Shown in pieces: positions 56,461 to 64,000 of a DNA stretch of 64,000 nt; the first letter of the stretch is position 1; each line of letters opens with the position of its first letter. Source of the stretch: Psychromonas ossibalaenae ATCC BAA-1528 (lineage in GTDB: Bacteria > Pseudomonadota > Gammaproteobacteria > Enterobacterales > Psychromonadaceae). A program made the position numbers and the translations under genes. The stretch is from NCBI RefSeq assembly GCF_000381745.1, contig NZ_KB906967.1, positions 127,401-191,400 on the forward strand. The letters are read 5' to 3'. The notes beneath the pieces were generated by a model. The model was not told the origin of the DNA. It did no database searches and saw only the letters and a program-made list of their open reading frames with translations.

Positions 56461-58368
56461 CTATAATTTAAAGCGCCCGACAATACTCATAAGTTGATTA
56501 TTTATATTAGAAATATTTTCTGCTTCTGAAAATGTTTCTTTTCCGTTGTTATCCAGCTCACCGACAATTTCACTGATGGCTGACATATTGCGGCTTACTT
56601 CTTGAGTAACACAGCTTTGCTCTTCAGCAGCTGTCGCAATCTGGGTGCTCAAATCATTCATCTCGCCGACAAACTGGGTCACTGTGCCAAGACTTTCAGT
56701 CATACCGCTCATCCCGTTTGCTGTTTCCTGGCAGCGCTCTTTGGTCATATCCATTGCATCTACAACCGATTGATTTCCTTTCAATAAACTACTGAGAGCG
56801 GACTCAATTTCTTCGGTACTGTCCTTTGTTCTACTTGCCAAATTCCGTACTTCGTCAGCAACGACAGCAAATCCTCGCCCTTGTTCTCCCGCTCTAGCCG
56901 CTTCTATTGCAGCATTAAGCGCCAATAAATTGGTCTGCTCTGCAATTGCACCAATAACGCTGAGAATTGCATTTATCCCGTCAGTTTCATCACTCATCTG
57001 CTGTACATTTAGTGCAGTAGCATCTACATCCTGCACCAGTGCAGTAACTGTCTGCTGGGCCTGGTTTACCGTTGATTGTGATAAATCACTGGCATCACTC
57101 GCCTTTTGAGTTAACTGCGCAGTATTAGCGGCATCTGTCGCCATTGCATCTGCAGTCGCGCTCATCTCTTCGACTGCAGCGACAATCTGCTCTGTTTCAG
57201 AAACATGGTTTTTCAACATAGAGGTATTCTGCGCTGACATCCCTTTAAGCCCGTTTACATTATCCTGCAGGTTGACAGATGCACTTTGAATTTCCAGCAT
57301 CATGCTCTGCAGATTTTCAATAAACTTATTTACACCATCGGAAATCTGCCCAAGATCATCACGAGTTGTCACTTCTAACCGCTGAGTTAAATCTCCATCT
57401 CCTTGAGATAATCCTACTATGGTTTTTTTCAAATCAAGGATAGGCCGATACAGAATTTGAATGACAAAAAACGCAAGAGCAAGACTTAATAAACACGCGC
57501 TCAGCGATACGACAATCGCATTGAATTTGACATCTTCCAGCTGGGAAAATGCCACCGCTTTATCCAGACCTATGGCGAAATACCAATTTTTGTCTCCTAC
57601 CTGAATCTGTTTAGAGAACATCAGTTTTTCGACACCATTTAAAGTGTATTCCTGCAGCGTACTGTTTTTCTGAGTTGCCGTAGTCAATACATTTTTAATT
57701 GATTGAATATCCGCCCCTTTATCTCCTACTTTCAATGAGGCAGAGCTAGACGCCAGAATTGATGTGTCTTCAGTCATGATGATGGCCGCAGAGCCGGGTA
57801 TCTGGGCGGCATTTTTTACCATTTCATTCAGAAAGCCCAGCTTCATATCGACAGAAATCATACCGTTAAATGTTTGTTCGACGATACTTATCCAATAGAC
57901 ATCACCATCAGAGCTTAAATAAGGTTCCGTCACTGAAGTGCCGCTGCTTTTAAAGGCGGCCTGATACCAGGATCTTGTCGTTACATCCCCCTCATATTTG
58001 TGATTCGGCCAGGTAGGAGCGATCTGATTCCAATAAGCATCACCATTTTTAAACCCGATTACTGCACTGTTTAAATTTGCCGCGTTAGCTATCATTTTTG
58101 CTTGTTCAATAATCTCTTCGGGAGTGCCTTGAATACCTTTATTTTTGAACTGAGCAGCTAACTTCCCTATTGCATTCACTTTTTCACCCAGCAGCACTTC
58201 AACGAGTTTTGCCTGATCCGAGACATAATTACTTGTAGAATCACTTATCATGCCCGTAATCGTATTAGACTCCTTTGTATAAGATATGTAACTTGATATA
58301 GACACCGAAAGTGCGACTAAAACTAATATAGATATAAGTAGTAAATTTTTAAACCCAAGGTTTTTCAT
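56461..58368 (-). CDS. Methyl-accepting chemotaxis protein with dCache sensor
   Basis: A 635-residue receptor with helix about 8-28, a large periplasmic domain (about 35-280) with dCache-like sequence ([31 protein letters not shown] in part), a second helix near 290-315, HAMP ([21 protein letters not shown]) and the signalling domain ([20 protein letters not shown]). dCache sensors often bind amino acids or amines. I start at ATG 58368 (MKNLGFKN), with AGGA upstream; the frame is open 26 codons earlier. Alone in its transcript. Confidence 0.93.
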   Translation of the reverse strand: MKNLGFKNLLLISILVLVALSVSISSYISYTKESNTITGMISDSTSNYVSDQAKLVEVLLGEKVNAIGKLAAQFKNKGIQGTPEEIIEQAKMIANAANLNSAVIGFKNGDAYWNQIAPTWPNHKYEGDVTTRSWYQAAFKSSGTSVTEPYLSSDGDVYWISIVEQTFNGMISVDMKLGFLNEMVKNAAQIPGSAAIIMTEDTSILASSSASLKVGDKGADIQSIKNVLTTATQKNSTLQEYTLNGVEKLMFSKQIQVGDKNWYFAIGLDKAVAFSQLEDVKFNAIVVSLSACLLSLALAFFVIQILYRPILDLKKTIVGLSQGDGDLTQRLEVTTRDDLGQISDGVNKFIENLQSMMLEIQSASVNLQDNVNGLKGMSAQNTSMLKNHVSETEQIVAAVEEMSATADAMATDAANTAQLTQKASDASDLSQSTVNQAQQTVTALVQDVDATALNVQQMSDETDGINAILSVIGAIAEQTNLLALNAAIEAARAGEQGRGFAVVADEVRNLASRTKDSTEEIESALSSLLKGNQSVVDAMDMTKERCQETANGMSGMTESLGTVTQFVGEMNDLSTQIATAAEEQSCVTQEVSRNMSAISEIVGELDNNGKETFSEAENISNINNQLMSIVGRFKL

Positions 58369-58697
58369 AAAGATCCGTCCTATTGATAAATACCTAAGGT
58401 AATTATGGGGAAACATCCTCATTTTACAAATACCAAAATCAATCAATCGTCACTCACACTCTGAAAGTAGGTCATGCAGCACTCTGCTAAAAGCGGCGTT
58501 GATAAAAACCTGACATTAATAGAAAACAGGCGGTAATGACCACATGTTTCTGGTCATTAATTTGTCGTTTTGCAGGGGGAAAAAAGAGCTGCGCAACAGC
58601 ATTTTATATTTTAGAGAAAACTTGGTTATTGCACCCGAATAAAGCAGAGAAATTATACTGGAATAACTACACATTCGCGGCCAGTTTTACGTGACCA
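58369..58697. other. 329-base gap between two minus-strand genes
   Basis: No supported gene on either strand. The first gene's leader and second gene's end fall here. Confidence 0.4.
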
Positions 58698-60146
58698 CTA
58701 CAATACCTTGTTCCACATATTTTGCCGTTTTGCAAAAGAAAAAAATTCATAAGGATGCCAGCACTTCGGGATCAAGTCGAGCTCTTCATGCCGCTCTTCA
58801 AAGTTGCTCCAGAGTTTACTCAGTATTCCTTTGAGTCTTTCAGGGCTAATCTTCGTCAATTTTTTTCGTGCATCCGCGAAATATAAGTTATTAACCGGCG
58901 CTATATTAAGATCCCCGCCTGATGAGATGAAAACCTGGTTTCTCGTGGCAATACGGCAGATAGGACTGTATGGTTCTTGAGGATAGAGTGTATTTACTAT
59001 GGCGAACTCGTACCTCTCTAAATCATATCCCTTCGAGTTTTTAGGGATATAAGCAATGCCGTAACCTTGAGGAAAGATACCGGTAATTTTGAGCAGGGTC
59101 TCTACCACCTGCTTGTTAATGGATCCTCCTTCTACGCCTTTATTTAGCACTTGAAATACTTTAGGCAGGGAGGCATAAGTAAAATTTCGTTTGGTGGACA
59201 GGACCACTGAAGTGTAAATTTGAGGGACCTTAATCAGGTTACCAATGCCCTGTTTAGGATTGAGAGAGCTTTTCAACAACAAGCGGATAAAGGCAAGTTT
59301 TTCTTTTTCCTTCTGGTTAAATATTTCTCTTTCGGCTTTTGAGCCTCCAATATATTTATCAAGCCCCAAACCATCCGTTAGATAGTTTAACGTTTGCTGA
59401 TAATTGCATTTTAACAAGTCTAGCCTTTCATCAGCACTTAATACTCTGAATTCATCTGCATCACCCGACTCTCCTTTCAATATCTGTTGTGCAGCAGGAT
59501 GGCAAAGACCCACATCATGTAATAAAGAAGTCATTAATAAAGGGATTTGTACTTCCGCACCAAAGGAGAGGAGTTCTTCAGTATCGTCCGGCAAAATCCA
59601 TTTAAGGATATACTCATTGGCTATTTTGTTATCTTCGAGTAGTTGATCAAGCAGTTTCAGACTGAGTACGGCTTGGTATAAGTGCTGACTTTGCTGATTG
59701 TACTGCAAGGCAGGATTTATTCCTTCAGGCGCCCTTAACGATAGAGTACCGAGTAACTTAGCAATTTTTTTATCTGTGTCATCCCTGTTTTGACCAATAC
59801 AGAAAGATAAAATTTCATCGCATATACTTTTTAGTTTACGCAAGCGAGACAGCCGTTCTTCATCCTGTTGAGATTCAAACACCTTAATTTTTTTAAGGTT
59901 CTGTTCCACCTTAGATTTCAGTTTTTTGACGTTTTCTGATTTGCGGTTAGCAGATAAATTCTGCTGTGCAGTCGTTAAGTCCTGGTGCAGTGCAGCTAAA
60001 CTTTCTTCTATCTCTGGTAATTGGGCAAAATAAGCTGCTGCTTCTTCGTATACAGAATCTTTTAGCGGTGATGATGTGTGAATTTTTTTAACAATATTGC
60101 TAATAGCTTTAGTACTTGACGATTCACTTGCCGAATTTTTTTTCAT
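58698..60146 (-). CDS. Degenerate HD-domain protein with coiled-coil N-terminus
   Basis: A 482-residue soluble protein. Residues about 45-110 form a coiled coil (Lys/Glu/Gln-rich heptads). The middle has an HD pair in SLLHDVGLCHP (His210-Asp211), with a preceding helix as in HD-GYP proteins. The downstream HHExxDGxGYP motif is missing, but a later stretch (ETLLKITGIFPQGYGIAYI, IVNTLYPQEP) resembles the C-terminal region that follows HD-GYP domains. A second-messenger role is possible, but activity may be lost. I cannot name a function. Confidence 0.75.
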   Translation of the reverse strand: MKKNSASESSSTKAISNIVKKIHTSSPLKDSVYEEAAAYFAQLPEIEESLAALHQDLTTAQQNLSANRKSENVKKLKSKVEQNLKKIKVFESQQDEERLSRLRKLKSICDEILSFCIGQNRDDTDKKIAKLLGTLSLRAPEGINPALQYNQQSQHLYQAVLSLKLLDQLLEDNKIANEYILKWILPDDTEELLSFGAEVQIPLLMTSLLHDVGLCHPAAQQILKGESGDADEFRVLSADERLDLLKCNYQQTLNYLTDGLGLDKYIGGSKAEREIFNQKEKEKLAFIRLLLKSSLNPKQGIGNLIKVPQIYTSVVLSTKRNFTYASLPKVFQVLNKGVEGGSINKQVVETLLKITGIFPQGYGIAYIPKNSKGYDLERYEFAIVNTLYPQEPYSPICRIATRNQVFISSGGDLNIAPVNNLYFADARKKLTKISPERLKGILSKLWSNFEERHEELDLIPKCWHPYEFFSFAKRQNMWNKVL

Positions 60147-60631
60147 GTAATAACTTACCGTTATAGTTGATGAAACTCATTTTATAGCTTAGCATTTTTT
60201 TTCCAAAGGACCATTTGTGTAAAGTATATCGACGCAATATATACTCAATTTATGCACCTGATAATTTTTTATAATAGCCCTGCGTATTGATACATCAGAT
60301 TGATTTAGATAAAAAAGTAAGCTGTCATTATATCCATCAATCTAAATTTTTATGGCGCTTTGAAGTGGTTAAGTAAGTCTAGCCACGGTTTTAGAAGAAT
60401 CAAAAAAATTCTAAATCGCAATGTGCCGCCTTCCCCTTAGAAAGCAAATTCACAAAGGCCTTCTGTTTTTTCCATATCAAGAAACAAAAGCAGCTGATTT
60501 AACTCGTCGCTTTTGGTCGAACTACGAAATAGAAAAACGTTTTTTAAACTATAGAAAATAAGCATTACTGAATAAATTTTGAGTAAACTGCTGGTTAATC
60601 AGGCATTTAAAAGTGAAATTGTAAGTAATAG

Positions 60632-60659
60632 TTGATTTCCATATCGTTATACATATAAT
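60632..60659 (+). promoter_or_regulatory. Sigma-70 promoter of the 4.5S RNA gene
   Basis: TTGATT (60632-60637) and TATAAT (60654-60659) spaced by 16 bases lie about 44 bases upstream of the mature RNA. Transcription would start about 37 bases before the mature end, consistent with the known processing of 4.5S precursor. Confidence 0.65.
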
Positions 60660-60702
60660 CTTTCCATCAAGTCGTTACGCGGCAATTGATAACAGTGACA
60701 AT

Positions 60703-60817
60703 GGTAGGCTTCTTGGTTCCTCGCATTGATAACTTATTAACCTGGTCAGAGCCGGAAGGCAGCAGCCATAGTAGGTGATTCAAGTGCCGAGGGTTTGCTG
60801 GGGAGTCTGCCACCCAC
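60703..60817 (+). ncRNA. ffs: 4.5S RNA of the signal recognition particle
   Basis: The region contains the SRP RNA hallmark, AACCTGGTCAGAGCCGGAAGGCAGCAGCCA (in two segments here at about 60738-60769), with the GGAA tetraloop and conserved internal bulges, then GTGCCGAGGGTTTGCTGGGG. The 5' GGTAGGCTTC can pair with GAGTCTGCC near 60803-60811, allowing G-U pairs, closing a single hairpin of about 115 bases. It guides Ffh to signal peptides and inner-membrane proteins. Mature ends are estimated. Confidence 0.95.
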
Positions 60818-61285
60818 ACTCTATTCTAATCATCATCCAATCTCAGCATTTTTTTTACGTACAATACCCACCGATTTTTGGTTATCTTGTTAAAATATTT
60901 CGCATCATATGAAATGCTAATGAACGACGCCTTTACGAATGCGCTATTCGTCTTCTCTAAATATCATATATAGCCCCATGCTTGTCACTGCTATGCTCGC
61001 TTCATGCCCTGTTCGTGTTTCCACTGCAAATACGAAATAATTTCCTCTTATGAGGCGCTGTACATTAAAAATACTGTGTCGGAAAATTTTACATTTTATA
61101 GTATCTAGACAATTAAAAAAACGTAACAACCAAATAAAACAACAGGTTACATGTCGTGGCATATTCTATGCTTAGTTTGTTCATACGCATCAGGACATGC
61201 CGAACTGGAATTTCAATTTATTCTGTATTGCCATAACGATGCGCTGAACGCAAATACGATTTTTTATAAAATAGAGGCAAACATT

Positions 61286-61888
61286 ATGATAATAAAAAAA
61301 ATAGTTGGGTTATTGATTATCTCTGTATTTGCTATGTCAGCAAATGCTTCAGTTATTAGAACGCTTATTTCGGAGGATGCGCCGGGTACAAATGGGTCAT
61401 GGTCTTTCGGTACCATATTTACAGTTGGAACAAACAATCTTAATGTAACATCATTAGGTGCATATGATTATTTAGGTGATGGTTTTAGAAGTGGGTCAAT
61501 AAAAGTTGGAATTTTTGATGAGGTTTTAGGGACGTTACTGGTTTCAACCAATGTCCAGTCAAGTGACCCTCTTCTTGATTCATACCGTTATTCCGCAGTC
61601 AACTTAGCTCTTTTAGCTGGGCAGCAGTATAGATTGGTAGGTGTAAGCGGCAGCGATAATTACATTCAAGGAAACGGTACCTGGACTTTCTCAAGTGATG
61701 TTGTTTTTGATGGCTATGGTTACTGTTCAGGCACATCTATCCAGCAATGTAATTCGTATACGGAAGGCGATTACGGCATGGCAAATATGCAGTATGATAC
61801 AGCAAATGTCCCAGCACCAGCCTCAATTGCATTACTTGGACTTGCATTAGCAGGATTGGGTTTTTCAAGGAGAAAAAAAAGCACTTAA
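61286..61888 (+). CDS. Exported PEP-CTERM-like sorted protein
   Basis: A 200-residue protein with signal peptide (MIIKKIVGLLIISVFAMSANA) and a C-terminal tripartite sorting signal: VPAP, a hydrophobic helix (ASIALLGLALAGLGF) and RRKK. That is the PEP-CTERM layout, with the Ala variant in place of Glu. The middle part, with GTIFTVGTNNLNVTSLGAYD and VGIFDEVLGTLL, resembles a DUF4082-like beta-sandwich. ATG 61286 has AGAGG upstream and gives a clean signal peptide. The protein should be exported and processed by an exosortase encoded elsewhere. Confidence 0.85.
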   Translation: MIIKKIVGLLIISVFAMSANASVIRTLISEDAPGTNGSWSFGTIFTVGTNNLNVTSLGAYDYLGDGFRSGSIKVGIFDEVLGTLLVSTNVQSSDPLLDSYRYSAVNLALLAGQQYRLVGVSGSDNYIQGNGTWTFSSDVVFDGYGYCSGTSIQQCNSYTEGDYGMANMQYDTANVPAPASIALLGLALAGLGFSRRKKST

Positions 61889-61918
61889 TCAATTAATTGA
61901 TTACACAAGTATAATATC

Positions 61919-61946
61919 AAAGCCTCACATTAACCGGGGCTTTTTT
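61919..61946 (+). terminator. Terminator of the PEP-CTERM gene
   Basis: AAAGCCTC (61919-61926) pairs with GGGGCTTT (61936-61943, one G-U), then further T's. Confidence 0.75.
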
Positions 61947-61990
61947 ATGGCTATTTCTGAGTTAGCTGTTGCGGTGTTCGCCCAACAGCT

Positions 61991-62225
61991 TCAAATAAGT
62001 AAATATCTGGTGTCATTTCCATACGATAACGTTCTAGCATTCGACGCCCCAAAAGTATGCTTTGCTGTCTCATAGGCCTCTACAATCACTTCTTCATGCA
62101 AGGCTTGATGAGTCTTAGCTAAGGTGATAAATCGATGATGCTTCATAAAGGCTGTATTATTTTCAATACCACAAAATACAGCCACTTGCCTAATGCTCAA
62201 ACCATCAATTAAAGCTGGGGCGTTA
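61991..62225 (-). mobile_element. Decayed IS1595-like transposase fragment
   Basis: Minus-strand translation reads LIDGLSIRQVAVFCGIENNTAF then KHHRFI, followed by VIVEAYET. This resembles the IS1595-type pattern of a short HTH (GLSIRKAA, then CGI..TAF.WRHRFL) and VEADET, with the expected W replaced by KH and the Asp by Tyr. Only about 75 residues remain, with no terminal inverted repeats seen. A dead remnant of an insertion sequence. It is not known which copy it came from. Confidence 0.5.
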
Positions 62226-62645
62226 ATACAGTATATTCCAAACTCTAATTATAAGGATAGATAGGTCTTTACGTTTGCTCATGGGAGAGCGAGCTTAAAT
62301 GGCTAGTCGCAACAGAATAATAGTGCAAAAGTTATAAGTCGGTTCGTGTCCCTTTGTGACTTATAAAAAGCAAAATGCGCCCCATTGACATTGAGACACT
62401 ATATCAATTTATGCTTTTCATCCTATGACAGCTTATACTTTATAAGTGGCAACTTATGCTTTATTCAAAAAAATGCACTGTCATTTCTAGTTATTTAAAA
62501 AACGAATCCATATCAATTACCCCTCTTGTTTAGCTCAACATTAACAATAATTAATGTTTGCAACAGCTTTAGTTAACCCAATCCACTTTATTCTTAACGC
62601 GAATTTTTAAAAGTGTAATTTGGTTTAACTAATTGAGGACGTGTT
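62226..62645. other. Leader region of the NagE-type gene
   Basis: About 420 bases without a supported gene. TTATTCTTAACGCGAATTTTTAA (about 62587-62609) is A/T-rich around a CGCG core and might be a NagC-like operator, but the match is loose. GAGGA at 62635-62639 is the ribosome site for the next gene. Confidence 0.35.
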
Positions 62646-64000
62646 ATGAGTGTATTAGGTTACATGCAGAAAGTGGGTAAGGCGCTGATGGTTCCAGTTG
62701 CTACACTACCTGCAGCTGCAATATTAATGGGTGTTGGATACTGGATGGATCCCGTCGGCTGGGGCTCTGAAAGTATTCTGGCGGCCTTTTTAATTAAATC
62801 CGGCGGTGCAATTATTGATAATATGGCTTTGTTATTTGCCATCGGTGTTGCATTTGGTTTAAGTAAAGATAAAAGCGGTAACGCGGCACTTTCTGGTTTT
62901 GTTGCATTTATGGTATTAACAACACTGCTTTCACCAGCATCCGTTGCGCAGTTGGAAGGTATTGATATAAGCGAAGTGCCGGCAGCGTTTGGACGCATTA
63001 ATAACCAGTTTGTGGGTATTCTGGTGGGTATTATTTCTGCTGAAATTTATAATAAATACTCAGCAGTTGAGCTGCCGAAAGCATTAGCTTTCTTTAGCGG
63101 TAAACGTTTAGTTCCTATTTTAACCTCTGTAGCAGGCATGCTTTTAGCCTTTGTGTTTTTATACATATGGCCGCTTGTATTTGAAGGCTTAAGCGTATTT
63201 GGTCAATACCTGCAGTCTTTAGACGCCGTTGGTGCGGGTCTGTTTGGTTTCTTTAACCGCTTAATGTTAAGTGTCGGCATGCACCACGCTTTATACCCGG
63301 TATTCTGGTTTGATGTAGTAGGCATTAACGATATTCCTAACTTCTTAGGTGGCGCACAGTCAATTGCTGACGGTACTGCAGTGATTGGTAAAACGGGTAT
63401 GTATCAAGCCGGTTTCTTCCCGATTATGATGTTTGGTCTACCTGGTGCTGCACTTGCTATGTACCACTGTGCAGAGCCTCGCAACAAAGATAAAGTTTTC
63501 TCTATTATGATAGCGGCTGCAATGGCTTCATTCTTTACCGGTATCACAGAGCCGCTTGAATTCAGCTTTATGTTCTTAGCACCGGTGCTGTATTTACTTC
63601 ACGCAGTGTTAACCGGTATCTCTTTATACATAGCAGCAAGCATGGAATGGATGGCCGGCTTTGGCTTCTCGGCAGGTTTTGTAGACTTTGTATTATCCAG
63701 CCAGAATCCACTAGCGACTAAATGGTATATGTTAATCGCTCAAGGTTTAGTGTTCTTTGCTCTTTATTACACACTATTCCGCTTTGCGATTACCAAGTTT
63801 GATTTTAAAACACCAGGTCGTGGTGAAGATATGAATAATGATAACGGCAAAGAGGTAAACATTAACGAATTAACACATGCATACATTGCCGGCATTGGCG
63901 GTGCTGATAATATTCTTGAAGTAGATAACTGTATTACTCGGTTACGTTTAACAGTGAAAGACTCATCAAAAGCTGATGCGGCCGCATTAAAAGCAATTGG
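62646..64000 (+). CDS. nagE: N-acetylglucosamine PTS permease EIICB (NagE), 3' end outside window
   Basis: Frame from ATG 62646 stays open to the window end. The first 390 residues hold about ten membrane helices of the glucose/GlcNAc EIIC family (MHHALYPVFWFDVVG, QAGFFPIMMFGLPGAA, FTGITEPLEFSFMF). An EIIB domain follows, with phospho-Cys in DNCITRLRL near residue 438. The enzyme imports and phosphorylates GlcNAc. In E. coli NagE an EIIA domain follows EIIB; whether it is present here cannot be seen. It fits with the GH20 hexosaminidase, which would release GlcNAc, and with MurQ, whose product is GlcNAc-6P. Confidence 0.92.
   Translation, partial: MSVLGYMQKVGKALMVPVATLPAAAILMGVGYWMDPVGWGSESILAAFLIKSGGAIIDNMALLFAIGVAFGLSKDKSGNAALSGFVAFMVLTTLLSPASVAQLEGIDISEVPAAFGRINNQFVGILVGIISAEIYNKYSAVELPKALAFFSGKRLVPILTSVAGMLLAFVFLYIWPLVFEGLSVFGQYLQSLDAVGAGLFGFFNRLMLSVGMHHALYPVFWFDVVGINDIPNFLGGAQSIADGTAVIGKTGMYQAGFFPIMMFGLPGAALAMYHCAEPRNKDKVFSIMIAAAMASFFTGITEPLEFSFMFLAPVLYLLHAVLTGISLYIAASMEWMAGFGFSAGFVDFVLSSQNPLATKWYMLIAQGLVFFALYYTLFRFAITKFDFKTPGRGEDMNNDNGKEVNINELTHAYIAGIGGADNILEVDNCITRLRLTVKDSSKADAAALKAI

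Noticed and set aside
61151-61285. 45-codon N-terminal extension of the PEP-CTERM gene
   Set aside because: It contains no signal peptide at its start, whereas ATG 61286 has AGAGG and begins a clean signal sequence.
1-64000. CRISPR array, prophage, tRNA cluster or defence island
   Set aside because: No regularly spaced repeats with unique spacers, phage structural genes, tRNA cloverleaf or known defence genes were seen. The 16-bp array has no spacers.

Overview
The window is a low-to-moderate GC (about 40 percent by eye) chromosomal segment from a marine-type gammaproteobacterium. The polyamine-sensing pair NspS/MbaA, several c-di-GMP and chemotaxis proteins, a tandem glycine riboswitch before a Na+/amino-acid symporter, BCCT and ProB osmoprotection genes, a GH20 chitobiase-like lipoprotein and a NagE-type PTS together suggest a Vibrionales/Alteromonadales-like organism such as Psychromonas. 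This taxonomic placement is inference; no rRNA or marker gene is present to settle it. I see no prophage, CRISPR array, tRNA or intact insertion sequence.

Layout. 1-2.1 kb: 3' part of a beta-propeller/PKD protein whose sequence is duplicated almost exactly in tandem. 2.5-9.3 kb: opine dehydrogenase-family enzyme, a 16-bp minisatellite, a small protein, a periplasmic binding protein, TrhO and a large unknown protein. 9.7-13.3 kb: nspS-mbaA, polyamine-controlled c-di-GMP signalling. 13.3-17.4 kb: two LysR regulators, each divergent from an oxidoreductase gene. 17.5-23.6 kb: a membrane hydrolase-like protein, BCCT osmolyte transporter, proB, a DUF2061 gene with a Fur box, and a CBS protein. 24-27.2 kb: exported agmatine-deiminase-like lipoprotein and a two-component system in one apparent operon. 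27.2-32.1 kb: amidase-like protein, DUF418 protein, hemerythrin, and an AGCS symporter behind a tandem glycine riboswitch.

32.3-40.1 kb is the most coherent system: murQ-murP-nagZ-porin-namZ on the minus strand with murR divergent. It encodes a predicted complete route for scavenging peptidoglycan sugars: an outer-membrane barrel, two exported glycosidases (an exo-GlcNAc-ase and an exo-MurNAc-ase), a MurNAc PTS, the MurNAc-6P etherase and the regulator. The gene content resembles the Bacillus MurNAc cluster, with a dedicated porin added for a Gram-negative envelope. An unusual POT-family transporter follows it, and the region later contains a GH20 hexosaminidase (43.8 kb) and a NagE-type PTS (62.6 kb, running off the window).

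45.9-62.6 kb: acyltransferase, MATE exporter with divergent AraC regulator, an HD-GYP protein whose receiver has Asn in place of the phospho-Asp, a FadL-like gene interrupted by a single TAG, two chemoreceptors, a degenerate HD protein, the 4.5S RNA gene (ffs), a PEP-CTERM-like exported protein and a decayed IS1595-like transposase fragment. Intergenic regions hold several clear hairpin terminators, one of them orphaned and possibly marking a small RNA, plus three long poly-G/C tracts.
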